From contig OX388313.1 in the NCBI GenBank assembly GCA_947579605.1, forward strand, positions 27,655,214 to 27,719,213: DNA of 64,000 nucleotides. The letters run 5' to 3'. Position numbers and translations under genes: made by a program. How positions within the stretch are numbered: position 1 is the first letter of the stretch; each line of letters opens with the position of its first letter. This DNA comes from Athripsodes cinereus. Its lineage: Eukaryota; Arthropoda; Insecta; Trichoptera; Leptoceridae. This document shows positions 32,513 to 42,065 of this stretch, piece by piece. The notes beneath the pieces are model-generated. The model was not told where the DNA came from, made no database searches, and was given only the letters and a program-made list of their open reading frames with translations.

Positions 32513-33482
32513 TACTACTATACCATCACTGTGAATCCCACAAGTGGGGTAGCCAACAGATCAGAGGCCTGAGACACTTTGGCGTCACGTTCCCGCTCCG
32601 TTAACGTTCGGGTGCAGACGAAGTTGCAAGCAAGTGTCAATTTCGTTGCTAAGATACACAATAGTTACGAAAATTAACACTTTGGCGCACCATCGTCTGC
32701 ACCTGAACGCTAGCGGAGCGGGAACGTGACGCGATAGTGTGTTGTTGACTCAGGCCTCAGGCTCAGAGGCCTGAGTCAATAACACACTTTCGCGTCACGT
32801 TCCCGCTCCGTTAACGTTCGGGTGCAGACGAAGTTGCAAGCAAGTGTCAATTTCGTTGCTAAGATACACAATAGTTACGAAAATTAACACTTTGGCGCAA
32901 CATCGTCTGCACCCGAACGCTAACGGAGCGGGAACGTGACGCGAAAGTGTGTTATTGACTCAGGCCTGAGTCAACACACATTTTCACGTTACGTTTTCGT
33001 TCCGTTAGCGTTTGAATTTCAGACGACGTTGTGAGCAAGTGTCAATTTCGTTGCTAAGATACACAATAGTTACGAAAATTGACACTTTGGCGCAACGTCC
33101 TCTGCATTTGAACGTTAACGGAACGAAAACGTAACGCTAAAATGTGTGTTTGACTCAGGCCTTTGACTGAGTCAATAACACATTTTCACGTTAAGTTTTC
33201 GTTCCGTTAACGTTCGAGTATAGACGAAGTTGCAAGCAAGTGTCAATTTCGTTGCTAAGATACACAATAGTTACGAAAATTAACACTTTGGCGCAACATC
33301 GTCTACATTTGAACGCTAACGGAACGAAAACGTAACGTGAAAATGTTTATTGACTCAGGCCTCAGCTGTATGCAAACCGTCTTCTCTGTGTAAACAAAAA
33401 TTGAGATAAACCTAATAGAGCTTGGAGAAAAATATTGTACATAGGAGAGTTGTCTTTTCCGGGTGCTCCACGGCTTATTATC
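32513..33482 (-). repeat. R1 copy split by four P1 elements
   Basis: Left piece 32513-32564 (ACTACTACTATACCATCAC, CCCACAAGTGGGGTAGCC) and right piece from 33360 (CAGCTGTATGCAAACCGTC..GTGCTCCACGGC) make one reverse R1 copy, the right piece with internal deletions. Confidence 0.75.
32565..33362. repeat. Four P1 fold-back elements head to tail
   Basis: Copies at 32565-32757, 32767-32967, 32962-33162 and 33163-33362, each ~195-200 bp, bounded by AGGCCTGAGTCA and its reverse complement. Copies 1 and 2 carry the GC-rich arm ACGTTCCCGCTCCGTTAACG, copies 3 and 4 the form ACG/AAGTTTTCGTTCCGTTA. The shared centre is AAGATACACAATAGTTACG. Copies 2 and 3 share their terminal AGGCCT. The host R1 sequence shows 3 bp CAG on both sides of the block. 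Confidence 0.85.
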
Positions 33483-33639
33483 AAGTAACAAAATCAGGTA
33501 TCTACAACACAGTGGCGGGACTAGACTTTTGGTATAGGGCATGCGGTTTGTGTAGGTGCAGTAGGTAGAATTTATTATAATATATACCTACCTATGTTAG
33601 AAACCAATTGTTGGCCAAAACCTACTTTCTGTCCACAAT

Positions 33640-33800
33640 CATCCAGATAGTTTGGATGACCCTCTTTTACAATATACCGTTTTCATGACACCAACATTTG
33701 AACAATATAAATATCATTATATGAAAAAAAGTTACTCAATTTGCGCAGAATCACGTTGAACGGGGGAGGCTTATTTCTACCCTATACCTACTCCAAAGAA
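33640..33800 (+). pseudogene. LINE-E C-terminal remnant, heavily decayed
   Basis: Aligned to 2080-2250: CTCTTTTACAATATACCGTT matches CTCTTTCACAATACACTGTT, and AACGGGGGAGGCTTATTTCTACC matches the coding end GGAGGCTGGTTTCTGCC. The reading frame is destroyed. Confidence 0.55.
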
Positions 33801-34364
33801 GAGCTATAAAGGGTGAAAGACCATTTGTTAAGAAATTCTTATTGTAAAAAAAATCAAATAACAAATATAACTATTGAATATAATCAAAAGCATCTCTAAA
33901 TTTACCTAATCTTTTGAAACTGAATACCTTCTTTCCATAAGGCAAGGCACCCGCAATCGAGTTAATTATGGTACTTAATACTATTTTTCATTATAAATTT
34001 TAAACTTCTACTATCCGAAACACATACAATTTTACAAATGTTTGGATTAGAGAAAAATATCTGAAGATTGTTACAGTATTTCTAAGCAATAAAGTGGAAT
34101 AGTATCATAATTATAATCATAAAATTATACACCACACACATTTATAATTGTTAACTTCAAGTTATCAATTTTTATTAAATATCAATAATATGTTAAGAAA
34201 AAAAAAATAACATTTGTTAATTTTTTTTAGATAGTATCATTTTCCAATTAATTTTAATTCCTATCTAAAAAAAGTCTAATTTATAGTAAACTTATATATA
34301 AAAAAAATATCAACAATCAGATGCAAATTTGAAAATAAATTAAAACCCAAAAAAAAAACAATAC
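33801..34364. other. AT-rich, nothing recognised
   Basis: No supported feature. Confidence 0.45.
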
Positions 34365-34505
34365 AAAATAATAATAATAATAATAATAAACTTTATTGTA
34401 CAAAATATATGGACACAAATGATAAAGATACATGGTATAAACGAATAATTTTGCACAATGGGCGAGTTTATCGCAGGGACGCGATATCTTCCAACTAACC
34501 CAACT
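34365..34505 (-). mobile_element. LINE-H 3' end, well conserved
   Basis: Reverse strand: GTTGGAAGATATCGCGTCCC, TGCGATAAACTCGCCCATTG, ACAATAAAGTTTATTATTAT tail. Nearly identical to 41805-41937. Confidence 0.8.
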
Positions 34506-35203
34506 AATACATTTAGAGATAAATGGATTTTTTTGTATCTGTGTTGAAATAAAATTAATAATAATAATTATGTTAATTTTTTGTGCAGTCACTAGAACGA
34601 ATAAAATATTTTAGAGTATGTCTTTGATTTTATAAGAAATTCTGCTTATTGATTAAACATCACATATATAAATTGAGTTATGAAAAATATTAAATAATAT
34701 TACAACTAATGACAACACCTACGTAAGTAAGATATAAATAAATTTTGACGTAATGACAAATATATAAAAAGTATCAAGATTTTCATCTGCATCCTCTAAT
34801 TGAATGAAATTGAACCTCAATAAACTCAATATTATATCGCGTTAACATGAATGTGGTATCTCAATAAACACCTTTCATTTTACCGCTATTAGATAAATTT
34901 ACAAAATGAACAACTTCAATTCATCAAAAATAATTGATTAAAAATGACACAACCGAAGCCCAATACACATAATAAAATATAATATTAGTGTCTTATGCAG
35001 TATGCACTAATACATACAAACCTTTCCGAAAAGCAAGCTTCTAGACTCCATATATATTGTACCACTACACATGCATGTAGACTTGTATTTGTGTTAAAAA
35101 ATAATATTATCACTAACGTACTTTCCCTGCGTGTGACAGAGAACATAGAAGCTCCATATGATGCAACGAAACAGAACTATTTTTGGGAGTCATACCTACT
35201 AAT
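34506..35203. other. AT-rich, nothing recognised
   Basis: No supported feature. Confidence 0.45.
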
Positions 35204-35390
35204 GTATCTATGGTAACCGTTGAACTGAAGTTTGCAAAGGTTTGCGGACATTTTGCGCGAAATTCAAATCAAGGTTAATTTGCTTTATGGGTGCATTAGA
35301 GGTCACATAAATTTGTCTATGTTAGCTATTGACCTGAAGCTCGCAAAAGATTTGCTATCGTTTGGCGGTGAATTTAAATCAATTTAAACT
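35204..35390. repeat. Decayed ~110 bp tandem duplication
   Basis: GAACTGAAGTTTGCAAAGG..AATTCAAATCAAGGTTAA recurs ~110 bp on as GACCTGAAGCTCGCAAAAG..AATTTAAATCAATTTAAA. Confidence 0.5.
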
Positions 35391-35725
35391 TACTTCGTCG
35401 TTTTTTAGAAACTTCTTTCGATAATTATAGATTTATTCCTTGAGCATGCTTTGCTTTTTTGCATGTATGGAAGGCACGCCACTGCTACAACAATATACTA
35501 ATATTAAGATAATACCTATATGTGTACACGTTATATTATATTGTAATCGTAACTTTGTAAGTCTTAGGTTGTTTGTTGTGAAGCATCACTCTAACATTAA
35601 AGAGATATTACATATTACATAGAACGTTTACATAAAGTACAAAGTGGTTTATTTAATACAATTATTCTGTTCAAAGGCGCTTGTTCAACTGTAAAGTATT
35701 TAACATTATATCATAGGAACAATGG
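35391..35725. other. AT-rich, nothing recognised
   Basis: No supported feature. Confidence 0.4.
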
Positions 35726-36387
35726 CGTACCTCCCAGGATTTACTCTAGGGGGGAGCAAAAGCTTGGTAGAACTTTTCAAATTTCCAATTTAGTATAGAA
35801 ATTTGAACATATCCCGATCTTGTCATTTTTGTATTACAATTTTTAGCTCTTAGAGGGGGGAGCAGCTTTTTACACATAACACTAATTTTCCATACTTATT
35901 ACTTATTTTGTCTCCTTTCCAACTTTTTTCCAGATTCTAGAGGAGCGGTCGAGCAACCGGAGTAAATTACCCCAAATGGAGTAAATATGAAATTTTTGGG
36001 GGTATTAAGGAAATTTTTCTAATTTGCTAATAAAGACATCTTACATCTCAAATTTAGCGATGAGAATTGCCAGCCGTCCTGAATGTCTTAACATTTTATT
36101 GGCACAGAGAAGACGGCCTGAATGTTTATTGCATGCAGCTGTTCTGCTGGCTACCCCATTTGTGGGATATGCTGTGATGGTGTAGTAGTATTTTATAACC
36201 TATTAGTATTTTTACAAATAATACAAATTATTATTTTACTAACAAATTTTGATTGCATCCTTACAAAATGAGGAGGTAATTTATCGACTTACGCAAAAAT
36301 GCTTTGGGGTAATGGTTAAAAACGTCTACTGACCACTGTTCTAGAGGGAGCAACAATCCCAGTTTGTCCCCTCTGGATACGCCTATG
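35726..36387. mobile_element. hAT-like non-autonomous element
   Basis: Ends CAATGGCGTACCTCCCAGG and, reversed, CATAGGCGTATCCAGAGG resemble the hAT terminus CAGTGGCGTACC. Next to the ends lie GGGGGGAGCAA and GTTGCTCCC blocks. Contains an R1 copy. The target duplication is unclear (ATAGG shared). No ORF. Confidence 0.45.
36045..36192 (+). repeat. R1 3' half
   Basis: GCGATGAGAATTGCCAGCCG..CACAGAGAAGACGGCCTG..CCATTTGTGGGATATGC..GTAGTAGTA. Inserted in the hAT-like element at 35726. Confidence 0.8.
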
Positions 36388-36944
36388 ATAGGCTTATTTA
36401 ATTATTATTATCTACAAGCGAAATTATATTATCAGAGAGTCTATGCTAGTTAGTTATAAAAAGTATGCACACCCTGCCCGTTCCCACGGCAGTGTCGCTT
36501 GAATTGTTATTTTTAAAATTACAAAAATGTCCAGCATTACGAAAGCACTTTATCTGAATTAAGCAAATCGATTATACAGTTCCATAACACAACAAGTAGA
36601 AATATACCTTTTATATTCGAGAAATCGTCATTTCTTGTGATTTTGGTATATTTAGATTATGCTTTAAAAACACAACAGAAAGTGAAATATTTTATTTTTA
36701 TTTTACATAAACTCACGGCATAAGCCTATTACATGTTAAAATACACATATACAAATACCTACAAATTAAACAGTGACAAATATCATTAAATACTAGAACA
36801 TTAAAATTAAGAAACCAAATGATCAACAGTAAACAGAGAACCAATTTTGTGTGACACAATGCAATGCGAATCAGAAACAATAAAAACACATAAATACACA
36901 CATATATACCTATACACTTGTTGACACTTAATAGGATAAAATTG

Positions 36945-37300
36945 AAAATCGAAGAATCAAATATGGGGTAAAATAATAAAAATAATTGAAGAATTAAAAA
37001 TAAAAAAATGAATCAAGAATTAAAAATAAATAAAGAATTCAGAATTAAAAGATAAATTGAGGAATTAAATATGGGGTAAAATAATAAAAATAATGTAATA
37101 AATAATAATAAAAATAATAATAAATAATAATAAATAAAAAAATAAAAATAATGTAATAAAAAAATAGAAATAATCGAAGAATTAAAAATAAAGAATGAAT
37201 TAATAATTAAAAATAAATAAAGAATTCAGAATTAAAAAATAAATTGAGGAATTAAATATGGGGTAAAATAATAAAAATAATATAATACAAAAATAATAAT
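36945..37300 (-). repeat. Imperfect tandem repeats in the LINE-G 3' UTR
   Basis: ATATGGGGTAAAATAATAAA occurs near 36961, 37070 and 37258, interleaved with AATTAAAAATAAATAAAGAA-type repeats. The periods are unequal (~108 and ~188 bp). Confidence 0.7.
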
Positions 37301-37523
37301 TAATTTCTATTATAATATATAATTGAGAAGAATGGAAACCAAATACAAGAATAATGATAATAACAATAATAGTTGTATAAAGAACTGAAAATAAAGGAAT
37401 TACATAATATAAATAACAATAGCAATAAAAAATTATTATAAAAATTTTGAATCAAGTCAGTTTTGCAGATGTCAGAATGCGAAGGAAATACAAATAGTCA
37501 AAAATAGTCTCGACTGCCCAAAG

Positions 37524-40400
37524 TCATTCAACATTTTCGAGAAAATGTATTACGTCTGATTTAAATTTGAGAAAATTGTCGGCAAATATGTCTGTGCAAT
37601 CTCCCACCATATTCCCCAGTCTGTGTAATCTAGGTAATGGAGAATGGTAAACGTAATTGGTCCGAGCATTACGCTCATGGAAGATTACACATTGTCTGGT
37701 TGTTCTGGTGGGAATATTGAAATGTATATGATCTAATAATTCAGGGGAATCAATTGAGCCATTTAACAACTTGTGTAGAAAAGAAAGATCAAAAACTTTT
37801 CTTCGATCTTCGAGGCGTGGTAATCCAAGCTCTGACATTAGATTAAAATAATCTATTCTTTCGATTGGAATACCAAGTTTATAATTAATCAATCTTAAAA
37901 ACCTTCTTTGTACCCTTTCTATACAGTTGATGTGTATATTATAGTTCGGAGACCATATTACAGAATTATACTCAAGTATAGGTCTAACGAGGGATACAAA
38001 TAACAATCTATAAGAGTCAATTTTTTTAAGGTCAACTGCCAGCCTAAATATAAAACCCAAGACTTTCATAGCTCTGCCAACAACTTCCTCTATATATATA
38101 TTGAAAGTCAAATCCTCAGAGAATGTGATTCCCAAATCTTTCAAACTAGAAACACAGATAAGAACAATATCATCAATTGAATAATTAAAGGTGACTTGGG
38201 ACCTAGTTTTATGAAATCTGACGACTTGACACTTTGCTATATTTAAATTTAATTGGTTTTGTTTACACCAGTCATTCAAAAGTTTCAAATTATTCTGAAG
38301 CGTTATGCAGTCATCAATATCTCTGATAGATTTATATAATTTTAAGTCGTCAGCAAACAAAAGAACCTCAACATCTCTGAAGATATGTACTATGTCATTA
38401 ACGAATATATTAAATAGTATCGGACCTAAGTGCGATCCCTGCGGTACTCCACTAGACGCATAAATTGGCTCGGATGTACAATCTCCAATTCTAACTCTAA
38501 GAGATCGATCTTTCAGGTAACTCTCTAACCAACCGTGGAAAACTCCATCGACCCCGTACCCACGTAACTTTCGAAGTAATATGTCATGTGAAACTTTGTC
38601 AAAGGCCTTCGAAAAGTCAGTGTACACGGAGTCGACCTGGCCCCTTTCAGAAAGTACGTTAATTATATATTCCTGATAAATAGCCAAATTAGTGAGTGTA
38701 GATTTTTTTGGAACGAAGCCATGTTGGAATTTTGTTAAAACCTCATTCATAGGTTGGCTTATCTTTTTCACGACTATGGATTCAAAAAGTTTTGGAATCG
38801 CGGAAAGTATACATATTGGCCTATAATTGGTTACCTGATTGTTTTCGCCCTTTTTATGAATTGGCGTTATAAAACTTGTTTTCCAATTATTAGGGAAAAC
38901 TCCTAACTTTAAAGAAGCGTTAAATAGTATGTGCAGCTGTTGAGCTAGAATATCTACACAATTCACAACAAAGACATTGGGAATGCCATCCGGGCCAGCT
39001 GCCCTTGAAGAATCAAGTGCAAGAATCGCACTCCTGACCTCGTCGAGAGTAATATTAATGCAGGGCAAGTCGATAAGTTTATCAGAGGAGAAATCAATGC
39101 CAAAATGAGTATTTGGAGTATCATACACACTTTGAAAAAAAGACGCGAAGAGATTTACAGCTTCTTGAAGTGATTCAGAATGTTGATTATTGTAATAAAG
39201 CTTTGATGGTATGTCAACCCGATTTTCTCTCATTGTGTTCACAAATCTCCACAAACTCTGAGTACCACTAGTCAGATTATCTTCAATATGTTCTATATGT
39301 TCACTATAACATTTTTTAGACAATGAAGTGCATTTTTTGCGCAATTCAGAAAAGTTATTGTAATCATCATTGTCAGATGTCTCCTTATACTTTCTATGAG
39401 CCAATTTCTTTTCCAAAACCAATCGTTTTAATTCAGTATTAAACCATTTTGGATAAAATGATGGTTTTATGGTTTTTTTTGGAACATAGATATCTATACA
39501 TGTTTGAATATTTGCATAAAATAAGTCTGACATTTTGTTTATATCTTTTTCTGTATATAGAAAGGAAAAATCTAAATTTTGTAAATAGTTTATAATACTA
39601 GGGTAGTCAGCTTCGCGGAAACACTGCCTGACTATTAATCTCTCCTCGGACTTAATTAATTGAGACACAAAAACTATATCAAGAGGGGGGTGGTAACCGT
39701 CGGTTGGAAGTAATACTGACGCAGACTTGTTTACAGTGGTGTTGTGAGGATCTGATGTAAGGACAAGATCTAAGATCTTGTTGTTTTTGTTTGTGACAGT
39801 ATTTACCTGTTGAAGAGCAAAAAAGTTTATAGAATCAACTAATTCAGCTGCCTTATCATTACTGATATTGTTTACAATTTGCAAATCAATTGGGTACTGA
39901 TTATCATCACAATCATCAATAGTTTTCCACTGACAGTCGGGCAGGTTGAAATCACCAGCTAAAATAACTTTATTGTACGTATGCTTAGATTTTAAGAATT
40001 CAACCACTTCGTGAAAATTTTTATAGATAGTTATATCAGAGCCCGGAGGAATATATGTACACCCAACGATAATTGTTTTGAGTGGTAGTTTGATGGAAAT
40101 AAAAATCTGTTCCAATTTATTACAATTAACTGTCAATTTTCTACAAGAAAGTGATTTAGAAACCGCAATTAACACACCTCCACCTCTCGATTTACAACTA
40201 GTTTCTGAGTTCCTGTCAAATCTATAAATATTATAATTAGCAAAGCCCAATTCGGAGGAGCCAATACGAGAATCCAGCCAAGTTTCAGTTAAAAGTATAA
40301 CATCGTAACCAAAGGAAGGAAGAGATAGGCGAAGCTCACTAAGTTTGGTTCTTAAGCCTCTGATATTTTGGTAGTAGAATAGTAGTTTTTTGAATGGTTC
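37524..40400 (-). CDS. LINE-G ORF2: endonuclease-reverse transcriptase
   Basis: Open frame of 958 codons from just after an in-frame TGA (40403-40401). Its first ATG comes only far inside, so 40400 is the open-frame limit, not a start codon. Residues 9-19 read YYQNIRGLRTK, the usual beginning of the apurinic-like endonuclease domain. The domain continues with TETWLD (~38-43), AGDFNLPDCQW (~148-158) and TDGYHPPLDI (~233-242). The reverse transcriptase follows: AAGPDGIPNVF (~467), NYRPICILSAIPKLFE (~525), YTDFSKAFDKVSHD (~593), SGVPQGSHLGPILFNIFVND (~650) and the catalytic FADD (~682-685). The end has ERVQRRFLRLINYKLG, as in CR1/Jockey-type elements. The product would nick target DNA and copy the element's RNA there. 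It overlaps ORF1 by 49 nt in the -1 frame, and translation by frameshifting from ORF1 is a good hypothesis. Intact catalytic residues suggest recent activity. Confidence 0.92.
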   Translation of the reverse strand, partial: EPFKKLLFYYQNIRGLRTKLSELRLSLPSFGYDVILLTETWLDSRIGSSELGFANYNIYRFDRNSETSCKSRGGGVLIAVSKSLSCRKLTVNCNKLEQIFISIKLPLKTIIVGCTYIPPGSDITIYKNFHEVVEFLKSKHTYNKVILAGDFNLPDCQWKTIDDCDDNQYPIDLQIVNNISNDKAAELVDSINFFALQQVNTVTNKNNKILDLVLTSDPHNTTVNKSASVLLPTDGYHPPLDIVFVSQLIKSEERLIVRQCFREADYPSIINYLQNLDFSFLYTEKDINKMSDLFYANIQTCIDIYVPKKTIKPSFYPKWFNTELKRLVLEKKLAHRKYKETSDNDDYNNFSELRKKCTSLSKKCYSEHIEHIEDNLTSGTQSLWRFVNTMRENRVDIPSKLYYNNQHSESLQEAVNLFASFFQSVYDTPNTHFGIDFSSDKLIDLPCINITLDEVRSAILALDSSRAAGPDGIPNVFVVNCVDILAQQLHILFNASLKLGVFPNNWKTSFITPIHKKGENNQVTNYRPICILSAIPKLFESIVVKKISQPMNEVLTKFQHGFVPKKSTLTNLAIYQEYIINVLSERGQVDSVYTDFSKAFDKVSHDILLRKLRGYGVDGVFHGWLESYLKDRSLRVRIGDCTSEPIYASSGVPQGSHLGPILFNIFVNDIVHIFRDVEVLLFADDLKLYKSIRDIDDCITLQNNLKLLNDWCKQNQLNLNIAKCQVVRFHKTRSQVTFNYSIDDIVLICVSSLKDLGITFSEDLTFNIYIEEVVGRAMKVLGFIFRLAVDLKKIDSYRLLFVSLVRPILEYNSVIWSPNYNIHINCIERVQRRFLRLINYKLGIPIERIDYFNLMSELGLPRLEDRRKVFDLSFLHKLLNGSIDSPELLDHIHFNIPTRTTRQCVIFHERNARTNYVYHSPLPRLHRLGNMVGDCTDIFADNFLKFKSDVIHFLENVE

Positions 40401-41278
40401 TCATTTACAATTTTTGGAGAACCCTTTATATACTTGATGATCAGATTTTTTTCGCCTTTCTGTACTCTCATATTTAGCTCCTCCCGCAGCTTCATATATT
40501 GGTTTCTCTGTATTACCGTTTGATCATGGTATATTTTAATACATTTATTTAAAAGAATTCTATTTTTAAATATTTCACCAACTTGATTTTGATCCTTTAA
40601 TACTACTTTAATAGGACGTGGTTTTGTATTATTTCTTTTTCCTAACCTAAAACATTTCAAGTTTGAACTAGATATTGATTGATCTGCTACCTTAAGTATA
40701 TTATAAATCTTGTTTTTATCATCACTAAGAACATCTTCATGTCTTGTTAAAGAGCTCTCCTCAACATTGCACACGATAATATTCCTTCTTCGTTTATTTC
40801 TTTCTTCGATCTCATTTGCAACGGAGTCCATACCCATGACGTCACATTCTGCACCATTCTGCTCCAATTTATTTACTCGACTCTCTAGTGTAATAACCTT
40901 TTCCTTTAATATGATATTCTCAGTTATTATATCATCGATTAGACATAACTTCGCAGATAATTCGTTGATCATTGTTACTAGATTATTATTCTGAAGCTCC
41001 ATATGTTTCTTTAGATTATGAACGCTGCTTTGAAGAGTAGAAAGGGACTCTCTTAATGAATCATCAACTCCATCTTCTGTAGTTTTCGAAAGAAGTAAAT
41101 CTTGTTTCGCCTTCCTGTCATCCATAGGTAGTGAGATCCTTTGTGTAGGTTTTCTATTACAATTACTAATCTCATGAACCATAGATGGCTCTTTCTTAGA
41201 TTTTAATTCGCCAGATGGTGGCGAACTATTTTTAATTTTGCGAGTTCTGGTTCGCATCTTGGATTGATCTGTATTCAT
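40352..41278 (-). CDS. LINE-G ORF1: coiled-coil/RRM RNA-binding protein
   Basis: 308 residues from ATG 41278. The N-terminus is basic (MRTRTRKIKNSSPPSG). Residues ~75-143 form a heptad-rich coiled coil (LQSSVHNLKKHME.., KVITLESRVNKLEQN). Residues ~165-230 look RRM-like: RRNIIVCNVEES as an RNP2-type strand and RPIKVVLKDQ as an RNP1-type strand. A basic C-terminal segment follows (~235-290, KNRILLNKCIKIYHDQT..). This is the L1 ORF1p-like layout, expected to trimerise and bind the element's RNA. It lacks the CCHC knuckles common in Jockey ORF1. It terminates at TAA 40354-40352, inside ORF2. The heptamer A AAA AAC falls on codons 296-298. Confidence 0.88.
   Translation of the reverse strand: MNTDQSKMRTRTRKIKNSSPPSGELKSKKEPSMVHEISNCNRKPTQRISLPMDDRKAKQDLLLSKTTEDGVDDSLRESLSTLQSSVHNLKKHMELQNNNLVTMINELSAKLCLIDDIITENIILKEKVITLESRVNKLEQNGAECDVMGMDSVANEIEERNKRRRNIIVCNVEESSLTRHEDVLSDDKNKIYNILKVADQSISSSNLKCFRLGKRNNTKPRPIKVVLKDQNQVGEIFKNRILLNKCIKIYHDQTVIQRNQYMKLREELNMRVQKGEKNLIIKYIKGSPKIVNENHSKNYYSTTKISEA
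40385..40391 (-). promoter_or_regulatory. Candidate -1 ribosomal frameshift site (A AAA AAC)
   Basis: In the ORF1 frame the codons are TCA AAA AAC, giving the canonical X XXY YYZ heptamer. It lies within the 49 nt window where ORF2 is open (after TGA 40403) and ORF1 has not ended (TAA 40352). A -1 slip joins ..ENHSK to LLFYYQNIRGL. I see no strong downstream stem by eye. Confidence 0.55.
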
Positions 41279-41339
41279 TTTACAAGTATTCTTTACTTAA
41301 TTGTTAAAAAAAAAAAAAAAACTTTTTTAAGTGACTTGT

Positions 41340-41425
41340 ACTGGTATTGAACTCACGTCCCCAGATCAACAAAGCGTAGATGGACGACGCCTTAACCAAC
41401 TCAGCTACGGTCGCTCGTACTGCCG
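41340..41425 (-). mobile_element. tRNA-like sequence upstream of LINE-G
   Basis: Minus strand: A-box-like TAGCTGAGTTGGTTAAGG and B-box-like GAGTTCAATACC, as in a tRNA. The anticodon arm does not close well and the B box is off consensus. T16 follows ~27 nt downstream (41322-41307), a strong Pol III terminator. A SINE head or tRNA relic abutting the LINE 5' end. Confidence 0.6.
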
Positions 41426-41429
41426 GCGA

Positions 41430-41804
41430 CACAATACTTGTATATGTAGTGTAGAAAGTAATAGAAAATAAAATCAGCTACCCACTTGATTTATTGATGT
41501 ATTCTTGTTAGTGTAAAATAATATATAAGGTGCGTATGTAAAATATGTGATGCATACCTTATATATGTGATATGAGTGATATAAATATCGACATCAGACG
41601 CACCAGGTTTTGATTCACCACTATGCAGAAAGTTGTAAAAATCTGTTCAGTTTTAATCAGTTATAGTTAATTTATTGTACGGATCAAAAAAATACGTCTG
41701 TCACTGTCAACTGTCAAGTTAAAAAAAAAGCAATATAATAATTGCACTTTTAAAGATATATGTTGTAATTATTTTTTTTTCGAATGTTTCGTGATTTCGT
41801 GATT
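41430..41804. other. AT-rich; weak inverted repeat only
   Basis: ATATATAAGGT and ACCTTATATAT near 41510-41570 pair. Nothing else. Confidence 0.4.
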
Positions 41805-41937
41805 GGGTTAGTTGGAAGATATCGCGTCCCTGCGATAAACTCGCCCATTGTGCAAAATTATTCGTTTATACCATGTAACCTTATCATTTGTATCCATATA
41901 TTTTGTACAATAAAGTTTATAATTATTATTAACACAG
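41805..41937 (+). mobile_element. LINE-H 3' end
   Basis: GTTGGAAGATATCGCGTCCC, TGCGATAAACTCGCCCATTG, then ACAATAAAGTTTATAATTATTATTA (read as two blocks) as tail. The hairpin ATCGCG..TGCGAT is conserved in all four copies. Confidence 0.8.
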
Positions 41938-42065
41938 TGGAATTCCATATATATTATCCTTGAAAATAATATGTTTAGTATTGTTACTGATGATGGAACA
42001 AGTAGTTCCGAAAACGTTTTGACTATAATTGAAATTATTCTAGTGGAAAATACAAAGTTTCTTTT
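41938..42065 (+). repeat. P2-like terminal module with hammerhead-like core
   Basis: ACACAGTGGAATTCC at the left. At 41987-42013, CTGATGA, a 5 bp stem GGAAC/GTTCC with a 5 nt loop, then GAAA. On the right, TCTAGTGGAAAAT. The third helix of a hammerhead is not evident. Confidence 0.5.

Larger units (their letters stand above)
36690..41305 (-). mobile_element. LINE-G, near-complete two-ORF non-LTR retrotransposon
   Basis: Minus-strand order: very short 5' UTR, ORF1 (41278-40352), overlapping ORF2 (to 37524), ~830 bp AT-rich 3' UTR, and an AATAAAAATAAAATA-type end near 36690. Both ORFs are free of stops and frameshifts over 3.7 kb. ORF1 is a coiled-coil plus RRM-like nucleic-acid-binding protein, and ORF2 has endonuclease and reverse transcriptase. 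The clade is Jockey/CR1-like by motif pattern, not settled. A T16 tract and a tRNA-like sequence lie just 5'. I could not find a target duplication, so both ends are approximate. Confidence 0.85.

Noticed and set aside
33511..33530. CAGTGGCGGGACTAGAC as a hAT element end
   Set aside because: It resembles a hAT terminus, but I could not find a matching second end at a plausible distance.
40710..40994. Plus-strand frame over LINE-G ORF1
   Set aside because: Antisense shadow of the coiled-coil ORF1, without recognisable features.
41987..42013. Calling the CTGATGA..GAAA motif a confirmed hammerhead ribozyme
   Set aside because: Helix III and an NUH cleavage site are not evident, so it is listed only as hammerhead-like.
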